NCBI GenBank assembly: GCA_001751005.1
Contig: MAXL01000502.1
Span: forward strand, 1-7,566
Source: Desulfobacterales bacterium S5133MH16
Lineage (GTDB): Bacteria > Desulfobacterota > Desulfobacteria > Desulfobacterales > UBA11574
DNA: 7,566 nt
Direction of reading: 5' to 3'
The notes beneath the pieces were generated by a model. That model had not been told where the DNA came from. It made no database searches and saw nothing but the letters and a program-made list of their open reading frames with translations. Positions 1 through 5,834 of the stretch are shown piece after piece (position 1 is the stretch's first letter; each line of letters begins with the position of its first letter). The position numbers and the translations under genes were made by a program.

Positions 1-5
1 TATTC

Positions 6-35
6 TTAACACTTCTTAAGACTATTAATTATCAT
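6..35 (+). promoter_or_regulatory. Candidate sigma-70-type promoter for nadB
   Basis: A -35-like TTAACA (6-11) and a -10-like TATCAT (30-35) are separated by 18 bp; each matches the consensus at 5 of 6 bases. Transcription would begin near 42, giving a leader of roughly 60 nt before the preferred nadB start. A perfect TTGACA at 62-67 is also present, but the best -10 behind it (CAAAAT, 86-91) is weaker and would leave almost no leader. The region is AT-rich, so chance matches are possible. Confidence 0.35.
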
Positions 36-100
36 ATCTAACGGTAATTTTAAAGAAATTATTGACAGTTTCGATTTTTTCAATGCAAAATAATGTTATG

Positions 101-1753
101 ATGCAGATTAATACAGACTTTCTGATCATTGGTAGTGGTGTGGCAGGCCTTAGTTTTGCCCTTAAGGTAGCCAAATTTGGCAGTGTTGCTTTGGTCACCA
201 AAAAAGAGATCATGGACAGCAACACCTCACATGCCCAAGGCGGAATCGCTTCTGTCTTCGACAAAGTTGATTCGTTTGACCTTCACATTCGGGACACTCT
301 TGCTTCAGGGGACGGTCTATGCAACCGCGATGTTGTTGAAATGGTTGTTAAAAACGGTCCTGACAGAATTCGCGAGTTGGTTGACCTTGGTGTACATTTC
401 AATGTAAAAGACAAAGAGCGAACAGATCACAAATCCCGGGATTATGATATTGATTTTGATTTAGGACGTGAGGGGGGCCACTCTCAAAAGAGAATTGTGC
501 ATGCCCATGACATGACCGGAATGGAGCTTGAAAGTGTCTTGGTGGCCCATGTTAAAAATCAGGATCGGATTGCCCTGTTCGAAAATCATATTGCCATAGA
601 TCTTATCACCATTTCAACACGCATGAAAAGGGGTCAGATCATTACGACCCATGAAGATTATTGTTGCGGAGCATATGTTCTTGACAGACAAACAGATCAG
701 GTCAAAACGTTCTGTGCTAAGATAACACTCCTTGCAACGGGCGGTGCGGGCAAAGTTTATCTCTACACAAGCAATCCTGATATTGCTACCGGAGACGGGA
801 TTGCCATGGGATACCGGGCCGGCGCCACGGTGGCCAACCTTGAGTTTGTCCAGTTTCATCCCACCTGTTTGTATCACCCGGATGCCAAGAACTTTCTTAT
901 TTCAGAAGCTGTAAGAGGTGAAGGGGCGATTCTAATCGATTCTTCGGGTAACGCTTTCATGGAAAAGTATGACCCTCAGAAGGATCTTGCATGCCGTGAC
1001 GTGGTTGCCCGTGCGATCGATGTAGAACTCAAGAAAAGCGGAGACGATTCCGTATTTCTCGATATATCCCACAAAAATGGCAATTTCATAAAAGAACGTT
1101 TCCCGAATCTATATGAAAAAAGCCTCACTTTTGGGTTTGATATGACCAAGGAACCTATCCCTGTTGTTCCCGCCGCCCATTACCTGTGCGGAGGCATCGC
1201 CACCGGCATGTTTGGCAGAACAGATTTGCATCGGCTGTACGCCGTCGGTGAAACTGCTTGCACCGGACTTCATGGGGCCAACAGACTTGCGAGCAACTCA
1301 CTGGTCGAGGCCCTGGTTTATTCCCATACAGCCGCTATACAGGCGGTCAAGGATCTTGGTGCATTGGATTTTAGTTCCACTCCTGACCCGCCGCCATGGG
1401 ATGAAGTCGGTACGACAGACAGTGATGAAGTTATTATGGTTTCACATAACTGGGATGAGATCAGACGATTTATGTGGAACTATGTTGGAATCGTACGATC
1501 GGACAAACGGTTGGCCAGGGCACAGAGGCGAATTGAAAGCATTCAGAAAGAAATTCATGAATATTACTGGAATTTCAGAGTGTCCGCAGATCTTATTGAA
1601 CTTAGAAATATAGCGATCGTGGCTGAACTTATTATCAAATGCGCCAGTCACAGGAAAGAAAGCCGCGGGCTTCACTACAACATTGAATACCCCAATCGCG
1701 ATGACTCACGATGGCAAAAGGATACTATTATTCGGAGGCCGTTTGTGGGATAG
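101..1753 (+). CDS. nadB: L-aspartate oxidase (NadB)
   Basis: This cytoplasmic FAD enzyme oxidises L-aspartate to iminoaspartate, which quinolinate synthase (NadA) uses in de novo NAD synthesis. Seen from the start at 101 (550 aa, close to the family's ~530-550): N-terminal dinucleotide-binding GSGVAGL (11-17), TSHAQGGIA (42-50), REGGHS (123-128), ATGGAGKVY (212-220), QFHPT (251-255), CRDVVARAI (298-306), AAHYLCGGI (358-366) and the FAD-contacting AVGETACTGLHGANRLASNS (381-400). By alignment from memory with E. coli NadB, the active-site Glu, two His and two Arg are kept (E124, H253, R299, H360, R395). The C-terminal helical domain (450-515) is complete. The frame stays open upstream to TTG 62, with ATGs at 83, 98 and 101. 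None has a good Shine-Dalgarno; I chose 101 because family members begin a few residues before the DFLIIGSG strand. Soluble fumarate reductase/succinate dehydrogenase flavoproteins are relatives, but the REGGHS and C-terminal patterns favour NadB. No nadA or nadC is in view. Confidence 0.95.
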   Translation: MQINTDFLIIGSGVAGLSFALKVAKFGSVALVTKKEIMDSNTSHAQGGIASVFDKVDSFDLHIRDTLASGDGLCNRDVVEMVVKNGPDRIRELVDLGVHFNVKDKERTDHKSRDYDIDFDLGREGGHSQKRIVHAHDMTGMELESVLVAHVKNQDRIALFENHIAIDLITISTRMKRGQIITTHEDYCCGAYVLDRQTDQVKTFCAKITLLATGGAGKVYLYTSNPDIATGDGIAMGYRAGATVANLEFVQFHPTCLYHPDAKNFLISEAVRGEGAILIDSSGNAFMEKYDPQKDLACRDVVARAIDVELKKSGDDSVFLDISHKNGNFIKERFPNLYEKSLTFGFDMTKEPIPVVPAAHYLCGGIATGMFGRTDLHRLYAVGETACTGLHGANRLASNSLVEALVYSHTAAIQAVKDLGALDFSSTPDPPPWDEVGTTDSDEVIMVSHNWDEIRRFMWNYVGIVRSDKRLARAQRRIESIQKEIHEYYWNFRVSADLIELRNIAIVAELIIKCASHRKESRGLHYNIEYPNRDDSRWQKDTIIRRPFVG

Positions 1754-1814
1754 GATGTCCGGCGGGAATAACCCTTCAATCGAAAATCTTCAATTTTTAA
1801 ATCCCCATTCTTCA

Positions 1815-1844
1815 TTGACAAGACCGGTTTTTGTATTATTTTAT
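1815..1844 (+). promoter_or_regulatory. Candidate promoter in the nadB-dnaJ gap
   Basis: The 201-bp gap after nadB contains a perfect TTGACA (1815-1820) followed after 18 bp by TTTTAT (1839-1844, 4 of 6 matches), about 110 bp before dnaJ. A second -10-like TATAAG (1893-1898) has no convincing -35. I see no CIRCE element and no GC-rich hairpin with a T-run that would end nadB transcription. Whether dnaJ is heat-regulated cannot be judged from the sequence. Confidence 0.25.
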
Positions 1845-1954
1845 CAAATTAACAAAATATATCCCTTTCTCATAACCGATTCACTTTATTAATATAAGAT
1901 TTGTGATTTTGACTCCGCTTATCGCGGGATACAACTCCAGAGACGTTACTATAG

Positions 1955-3067
1955 ATGAGAGGTAAACGAGATTACTACGAGGTTTTAGGTGTAAACCGTG
2001 ATGCGGATGATAACGAATTAAAGGCTCACTATCGAAAGCTGGCCCTGAAATTTCATCCGGATCGAAATCCCGGCAATGAAGAGGCTGAAGAAAAATTCAA
2101 GGAGGCTTCTGAGGCCTACGAGGTGCTTCGAGATCCTCAGAAACGGAATGTCTATGATCAGTTTGGTCATCAGGGCCTTGAAGGATTGGGTTTTTCCGGA
2201 TTTAGAGGTTTTGAAGACATTTTTTCTAGCTTCGGAGGAATCTTTGAGGATTTTTTCGGATTTAGCAGTGGACGTCGTTCCAGAAGCAGGGCTCAGAAAG
2301 GAGCTGATCTTCGTTATGACCTTTCCCTTGGCTTCATGGAAGCTGCCTTTGGAATAGAAACCGAAATAGAGTTAGAAAAGGTGGAGGTTTGCCCTTCCTG
2401 TGAGGGAGATGGTTGCGACCAGGGTACCCATCCGGAAACCTGCAGACAGTGTAACGGAACGGGCCAGGTTTCCCGCAACCAGGGGTTTTTTACTGTGAGG
2501 AGCACATGTCACCACTGCCGCGGTAACGGCCAAATAATACCGCATCCATGCCCTAACTGTAATGGATCCGGACAGATTAGAGTCAATAAAAAGGTGGCCG
2601 TAAGAATTCCTGCCGGTGTGGATACCGGATCCAGGCTTCGTCTGACAGGTGAAGGTGAATCCGGCAGTTATGGAGGGCCTCCGGGAGATCTTTATGTTTT
2701 TATTCATGTGGAATCCCATGACTTTTTCGAACGAGACAACACAAACGTTATCTGCCAGGTGGGAATTTCCTTTATACAGGCAACCCTCGGCGATACCATA
2801 GCGGTACTCACCTTGAATGGCAAAAAGGAACTTAAAATTCCAAAAGGCACCCAGCCCGGTGACCTGTTTCGCTTTCGCGGCGAGGGAATCCCTTCTCTCA
2901 GGACCGGAAGACGGGGGGATCAAATAGTTCAGGCTGTTATAAAAACACCCGTCAATCTCAACAAGAAACAGGAAGCGCTTCTTAAAGAATTCGCCAAAAT
3001 CGAATCAGGCAAGCTGTCTAACAAATTAAAAAATATTCTCAAAAGCGGCAATGCCGAAGCATCCTGA
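1955..3067 (+). CDS. dnaJ: Chaperone protein DnaJ (Hsp40, type I)
   Basis: DnaJ is the cytoplasmic co-chaperone that delivers unfolded clients to DnaK and stimulates its ATPase. The 370-aa product has the full type I layout: J domain (5-70) with HPD at 34-36, a Gly/Phe-rich linker (about 71-106), four CxxCxGxG zinc motifs (C146/C149, C163/C166, C185/C188, C199/C202, all eight cysteines present) and two C-terminal beta domains (about 207-332) with the usual RFRGEGIP segment (306-313). Length is normal. The start ATG gives MRGKRDYYEVLGV, matching the usual MAKRDYYEVLGV opening with one extra residue; the upstream GAGAC is only a weak ribosome-binding site. No dnaK or grpE is adjacent, so this is either a detached dnaJ or one of several paralogues. 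CbpA-type proteins are excluded by the zinc region. Confidence 0.96.
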   Translation: MRGKRDYYEVLGVNRDADDNELKAHYRKLALKFHPDRNPGNEEAEEKFKEASEAYEVLRDPQKRNVYDQFGHQGLEGLGFSGFRGFEDIFSSFGGIFEDFFGFSSGRRSRSRAQKGADLRYDLSLGFMEAAFGIETEIELEKVEVCPSCEGDGCDQGTHPETCRQCNGTGQVSRNQGFFTVRSTCHHCRGNGQIIPHPCPNCNGSGQIRVNKKVAVRIPAGVDTGSRLRLTGEGESGSYGGPPGDLYVFIHVESHDFFERDNTNVICQVGISFIQATLGDTIAVLTLNGKKELKIPKGTQPGDLFRFRGEGIPSLRTGRRGDQIVQAVIKTPVNLNKKQEALLKEFAKIESGKLSNKLKNILKSGNAEAS

Positions 3068-3088
3068 TCAAGCAATCTTAAGCCCAAT

Positions 3089-3120
3089 TTCATGAATTCG
3101 GCGATTTACGAATTCATGAA
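3089..3120. repeat. Perfect 12-bp inverted repeat between dnaJ and queD
   Basis: Arms TTCATGAATTCG (3089-3100) and CGAATTCATGAA (3109-3120) are exact reverse complements around an 8-base loop. Each arm contains the palindrome TTCATGAA, and the right side extends to a 12-bp palindrome, AATTCATGAATT (3111-3122). The stem has only four G:C pairs and is followed by just three T's, so it is a poor intrinsic terminator. It could be a weak terminator or mRNA 3'-end stabiliser for dnaJ, or a paired operator for queD with dyad centres about 24 bp apart. Confidence 0.75.
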
Positions 3121-3156
3121 TTTAACTGCGGAATATTATTAAGAGGATGGGAAATC

Positions 3157-3531
3157 ATGTTTGAGTTAAAAGTTGTTTCCCATTTTGCGGCCGCCCATCA
3201 GCTCAAGATGGTTGCTAAAAAATGTGAAAACCTGCACGGGCACAACTGGAAGATAGAAATTTGCGTGGCCGGTGAAACTCTCAATGATGCCGGGGTACTG
3301 GTAGATTTTGGAGAGCTAAAACAGCATGTCTCTGAAATCATAACAAGGCTGGATCACAAGTTTTTAAATGAACTGGATTACTTTGATGATGACAATCCGC
3401 CGTCTTCGGAAAACATTGCTTATTATATTGCAAATTCCCTAGAAACAAAACTCAGAAACTCTAAAATAAAAGTTGTCCGTGTAACAGCGTGGGAATCAGA
3501 GGATGCCTGCGCAACGTATATTTTGTCGTAG
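3157..3531 (+). CDS. queD: 6-carboxytetrahydropterin synthase / 6-pyruvoyl-tetrahydropterin synthase family (QueD-like)
   Basis: This COG0720 tunnel-fold enzyme acts on 7,8-dihydroneopterin triphosphate. The QueD subgroup makes 6-carboxy-tetrahydropterin for queuosine; related subgroups make 6-hydroxymethyl-dihydropterin for folate. The 124-aa length is typical. Visible residues: zinc ligands H14, H27 and H29 (HFAAAH and HGH), catalytic-type C23 just before the HGH motif, the D66-H67 pair in RLDHKFLNE, PSSEN (82-86) and the pterin-anchoring E113 in AWESEDA. The segment C23-E24-N-L-H-G-H has both Cys and Glu, which I recall as the signature of dual queuosine/folate enzymes (see findings). AAGAGGATGGG (3141-3151) lies just ahead of the ATG and fixes the start. 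The gene sits 89 bp after dnaJ and may be partly read through from it. No queC, queE or folE is in view. Confidence 0.9.
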   Translation: MFELKVVSHFAAAHQLKMVAKKCENLHGHNWKIEICVAGETLNDAGVLVDFGELKQHVSEIITRLDHKFLNELDYFDDDNPPSSENIAYYIANSLETKLRNSKIKVVRVTAWESEDACATYILS

Positions 3532-3609
3532 ATTTTCTGTATCAATCTTGCCGGTTTTTCCAAAATGCCGTATCGGTCAACTCCGTCTCCCGACAGCATA
3601 TGTATTATT

Positions 3610-3954
3610 CTAAACCAATTCGGAAAATTCGTTAATGTCTGAAATAAATGATTTGTTATCTGTTAAAACATGCCGGTTTTCCGGATTCTTTTGATAATAG
3701 AGGTCTTCCAAATTCACATTTGAAGGTATAAGATTGATGATTAATCCACTATCAACCAGACTAATAATAATAACCTGTTTTTCAGGCTTTTTGAGAAATT
3801 GATTGCTAAATGGATTGAAGACAAATGCATATCCTTCAAGTATAGCGGTAAGATCTGTTGATTTTTGTACCTCCCCCACGAAACGGCGTCTTAGATCATT
3901 CTCAAAATTCCTTCTTACGATAACATGTAATTTTTCTCCTTTATTAAGCAACAT
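3610..3954 (-). CDS. Conserved-looking small protein of unknown function, sigma-54 promoter upstream
   Basis: The 114-aa product has no signal peptide, membrane segment or cysteine pair. It opens MLLNKGEKLHVIVRRNFENDL, continues with the basic patch RRRFVGEV (22-29), then alternating hydrophobic stretches that suggest beta strands (AILEGYAFVFNP, 37-48; KQVIIISLVDSGLIINLIP, 59-77), and ends in an acidic tail. I recall similar unnamed proteins in proteobacteria with an RRHFVGEV...GYVFV pattern, but I cannot name a domain or function. The gene is very likely real: a strong GGGAGGA ribosome-binding site (3967-3961) sits 6 bases before the ATG, and a -24/-12 promoter lies upstream in the right orientation (4122-4107). 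It is a single gene, convergent with queD (78 bp between stops) and divergent from the mutase-like gene. A PilZ-like c-di-GMP barrel is conceivable, but the RxxxR...(D/N)xSxxG signature is absent. Confidence 0.8.
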   Translation of the reverse strand: MLLNKGEKLHVIVRRNFENDLRRRFVGEVQKSTDLTAILEGYAFVFNPFSNQFLKKPEKQVIIISLVDSGLIINLIPSNVNLEDLYYQKNPENRHVLTDNKSFISDINEFSELV

Positions 3955-4006
3955 GAGCTTTCCTCCCGGGTGACTGTATTCACGCCCATCCTTGAATCAT
4001 GAGATT

Positions 4007-4061
4007 AAAGGGAGATTGGATTAGAATTGTCTATTAATCTTTACTGGCACCCAATCCCTTT
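4007..4061 (-). repeat. Bulged inverted repeat in the leader of the small minus-strand gene
   Basis: AAAGGGAGATTGG (4007-4019) pairs with CCAATCCCTTT (4051-4061): 11 bp with a 2-base bulge around a 31-base loop. It lies wholly between the predicted sigma-54 transcription start (about 4096) and the start codon at 3954, so it would form in the 5' leader RNA. No riboswitch class is recognised. Confidence 0.5.
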
Positions 4062-4106
4062 CTTAAAATTGTCCACGCTCTCTTTCCATTTAACAAAATT
4101 CAAAAC

Positions 4107-4122
4107 AGCAAAATATGTGCCA
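4107..4122 (-). promoter_or_regulatory. Sigma-54 (RpoN) -24/-12 promoter
   Basis: Read on the minus strand, TGGCAC (4122-4117), then ATATT (4116-4112), then TTGCT (4111-4107). The GG and GC dinucleotides are exactly 10 bases apart. This matches the RpoN consensus TGGCACG-N4-TTGCW at all key positions, with A for the final G of the first box. It points at the small gene at 3954-3610, with a predicted start near 4096 and a ~140-nt leader. RpoN promoters need an enhancer-binding activator; the direct repeat at 4194-4228 lies about 100-130 bp upstream, the usual distance. Confidence 0.75.
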
Positions 4123-4193
4123 CAATAATGATCTATTAAATTAGATGTATTTACAAATAGTTATAACATAGATCTCTCGCGAACGAATTTCAG

Positions 4194-4228
4194 ATGTGTC
4201 AATAATTTTTTCAATGTGTAAAAATAAT
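4194..4228. repeat. ATGTGT direct repeat, candidate activator site
   Basis: Two copies of ATGTGT followed by an A-rich AAT-ending tract start at 4194 and 4214: ATGTGTCAATAAT and ATGTGTAAAAATAAT. The 20-bp period is about two helical turns, so both would face the same side of the DNA. The location suits an enhancer site for the RpoN promoter at 4107-4122. AT-richness makes a chance repeat possible. Confidence 0.35.
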
Positions 4229-4370
4229 AGAAAAGACGTAAAGATTTTTCTTAAAACTATCAGCTGTTTTTTAAAGTTTGCATCTTGATAGACTTCTTTT
4301 CCGTTTTCATGTTTCGAATTTTGAAAATATTTGATAAAAGCATAAAAAAGATAGTAACAAGGAATTGGAT

Positions 4371-5681
4371 ATGCCTGAAAAATGTATTCTTATCCTGCTC
4401 GATGGGCTTGGAGACAGATCATACGAGGAACTTGATTTTAAGACACCGCTTCAAGCTGCCAAAACCCCTGTTTTAGACAGAGTGGCGGTGGCGTCTGCCA
4501 ACGGTTTATACCATGCTGCCTGCATGGGCCAGGCTCTTCCCAGTGAAAATGCTCATTTTATCATGTTCGGTTATGATATAAAGGAGTTTCCGGGCAGGGG
4601 AGCGCTGGAAGCATTGGGCGCAGGAATTGAACTCCAACAGAAAGATGTTGCAGTTTTATCACATTTTGCCAGTATAACAGAATCTGAAAAAAAACTTGTC
4701 CTTGAACAGGGAAAACCTGTGATTTCAGACAAAGAGATTGAAGAATTTGTTGATGTTGTTCAAGAATTTGAAACAGGAGGAGTTAGCATACGCTTTAATC
4801 CCACAGGCGGAATTCGCGGGATTATTACCCTTCAAGGCAGTGTGTCTCCTTTTATTACAGACTCGGATCCGTTTGTAAATAACAGGCCGTTGATTAATAT
4901 ACAGCCATGGGCCGGATACAGTAATGACCCGGCAACCGAACATACCGCTTGGGCTCTAAAAAAATATTTAATTCATGTTTATCATAAGCTGCGCATGCAT
5001 CCTCTTAATCAGGCAAGGATTAAAAATGGAAAACTACCCATAAACAGTCTCGTTACCCAGAGAGCGGGACAGCTGAAAAATATAACGCCTTTTGCGGATC
5101 GATACGGGTTGCGCGGGCTGTCCATGGCATCAGGCCTGATGTACTGGGGCCTTGGTAGATATATCGGCCTTGATGTTAAAAAAGTCACGGATACCGGAAA
5201 TCCCGGCAATGATCTGGCCGAGCGAATCCATATGGCTTATGAATGCTTAAATGAGTATGACTTTATACATGTACACACCAAAACACCGGATGAGGCTGCA
5301 CATAAAAAAAATCCCCTGGCCAAAAAATCGGTCATTGAATCCCTGGATGAAGGTATTGGAAAGGTGATCCAACCCCTGTTGGAAGATCCGAAACTGCTGA
5401 TTATTGTAACTGCCGATCATTCCACACCCAGCTCGGGTCCGTTGATCCATTCCGGTGAAAGCGTTCCGATCATGTTTCACGGCAGTGGCGTAAGGCGAGA
5501 CAGGGTCAGACAGTTTGATGAAATTAGTGCGGCTTCCGGTGTGTTGGGAAGTCTCAGGGGCAAAGAACTGATATATATGGTTTTGAACCATTTAGACCGG
5601 TCAAAACTTCACGGAATAATGGATACACCTGTTGACCAACCCTACTGGCCAGGAAAGTATAACTCCTTTAAACTGGAGTAA
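4371..5681 (+). CDS. apgM: Archaeal-type cofactor-independent phosphoglycerate mutase homologue (ApgM-like, alkaline phosphatase superfamily)
   Basis: Members of this family (COG3635) interconvert 3- and 2-phosphoglycerate through a phosphoserine intermediate with two metal ions, in the cytoplasm. The 436-aa product is slightly longer than the ~400-aa archaeal enzymes. Visible motifs: metal-site DGLGDR (11-16), TPLQAAKTPVLDR (25-37), the probable nucleophile region PSENAH (57-62, S58), GRGALEALGAGI (75-86), D307 and H311 in TPDEAAH, ADHSTP (348-353) and H360 before ESVP. The metal and Ser residues appear kept, but the surroundings differ from archaeal enzymes as I remember them (SENAH for SDTAN/H, HKKN for HDGD), so the substrate could differ. 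ATG at 4371 is preferred over TTG at 4365 because AAGGA (4359-4363) lies 7 bases before the ATG. It precedes the nucleotidyltransferase on the same strand, and the two may be co-transcribed. Confidence 0.82.
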   Translation: MPEKCILILLDGLGDRSYEELDFKTPLQAAKTPVLDRVAVASANGLYHAACMGQALPSENAHFIMFGYDIKEFPGRGALEALGAGIELQQKDVAVLSHFASITESEKKLVLEQGKPVISDKEIEEFVDVVQEFETGGVSIRFNPTGGIRGIITLQGSVSPFITDSDPFVNNRPLINIQPWAGYSNDPATEHTAWALKKYLIHVYHKLRMHPLNQARIKNGKLPINSLVTQRAGQLKNITPFADRYGLRGLSMASGLMYWGLGRYIGLDVKKVTDTGNPGNDLAERIHMAYECLNEYDFIHVHTKTPDEAAHKKNPLAKKSVIESLDEGIGKVIQPLLEDPKLLIIVTADHSTPSSGPLIHSGESVPIMFHGSGVRRDRVRQFDEISAASGVLGSLRGKELIYMVLNHLDRSKLHGIMDTPVDQPYWPGKYNSFKLE

Positions 5682-5724
5682 ATAATCACTGTTATTGAAA
5701 AAGAGCTTAAAGATATCCGCATAA

Positions 5725-5734
5725 CCGTGCACGG
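5725..5734. repeat. 10-bp perfect palindrome between the mutase-like and nucleotidyltransferase genes
   Basis: CCGTGCACGG is an exact palindrome, GC-rich within an AT-rich spacer, 44 bp after the mutase stop. There is no loop or T-run, so it is not a terminator; it may be a protein site or chance. Confidence 0.3.
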
Positions 5735-5791
5735 CGTCTTATGAACCGGAAAAACAGAAATAATATGAGATGGAAAATAATGCAATACAAC

Positions 5792-5818
5792 CTCTGTGTT
5801 CTCTGCAAGCTCTGAGGT
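5792..5818 (+). repeat. Three tandem 9-mers starting CTCTG, just upstream of the nucleotidyltransferase gene
   Basis: CTCTGTGTT (5792-5800), CTCTGCAAG (5801-5809) and CTCTGAGGT (5810-5818) are contiguous 9-base units sharing CTCTG. The third unit carries GAGG and runs into AAGAG (5819-5823), 11 bases before the preferred start, so the repeat forms part of the translation-initiation region. It resembles a dispersed CTCTGTG-type tandem motif that I recall from many environmental bacterial genomes. Confidence 0.6.
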
Positions 5819-5834
5819 AAGAGATCTAAAAATA

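Larger units (their letters stand above)
3955..4370. other. 416-bp AT-rich divergent intergenic region
   Basis: No gene is supported here. Toward the small minus-strand gene it holds a sigma-54-type promoter (4107-4122), a bulged leader hairpin (4007-4061) and a small 6-bp bulged hairpin (3969-3986) beside the ribosome-binding site. Further upstream of that promoter, at 4194-4228, an ATGTGT-containing direct repeat has a 20-bp period. Toward the mutase-like gene I see only weak sigma-70 fragments, such as TTGATA at 4285-4290 without a good -10, so its promoter is unassigned. Confidence 0.6.

Noticed and set aside
1164..1613. 149-codon open frame in another frame within nadB
   Set aside because: The NadB frame is intact with conserved motifs across this stretch; the overlapping frame is a composition shadow.
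1754..1954. CIRCE operator or heat-shock promoter for dnaJ
   Set aside because: No TTAGCACTC-N9-GAGTGCTAA and no clear CTTGAAA/CCCAT-type boxes could be found.
2372..2923. 183-codon open frame antisense to dnaJ
   Set aside because: It lies entirely inside dnaJ, whose frame has a complete domain set; the antisense product has no recognisable motif.
3068..3156. preQ1 riboswitch ahead of queD
   Set aside because: The leader lacks the compact C-rich/A-rich pseudoknot pattern of preQ1 classes that I know; the only structure is the symmetric AT-rich hairpin.
74..4216. 12-base identity ATTTTTTCAATG at 74-85 and 4205-4216
   Set aside because: A 12-mer match is expected by chance in an AT-rich 7.5-kb window; the similarity does not extend convincingly.
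4285..4476. 63-codon plus-strand frame entering the mutase-like gene
   Set aside because: The last ~100 bases overlap the mutase in another frame; low-complexity composition and no motif.
5679..5741. 20 in-frame sense codons after the mutase stop, ending in TGA
   Set aside because: The stretch reads plausibly as protein, but there is no start codon suited to it and no reason to invoke readthrough; the mutase already ends at a sensible C-terminus.
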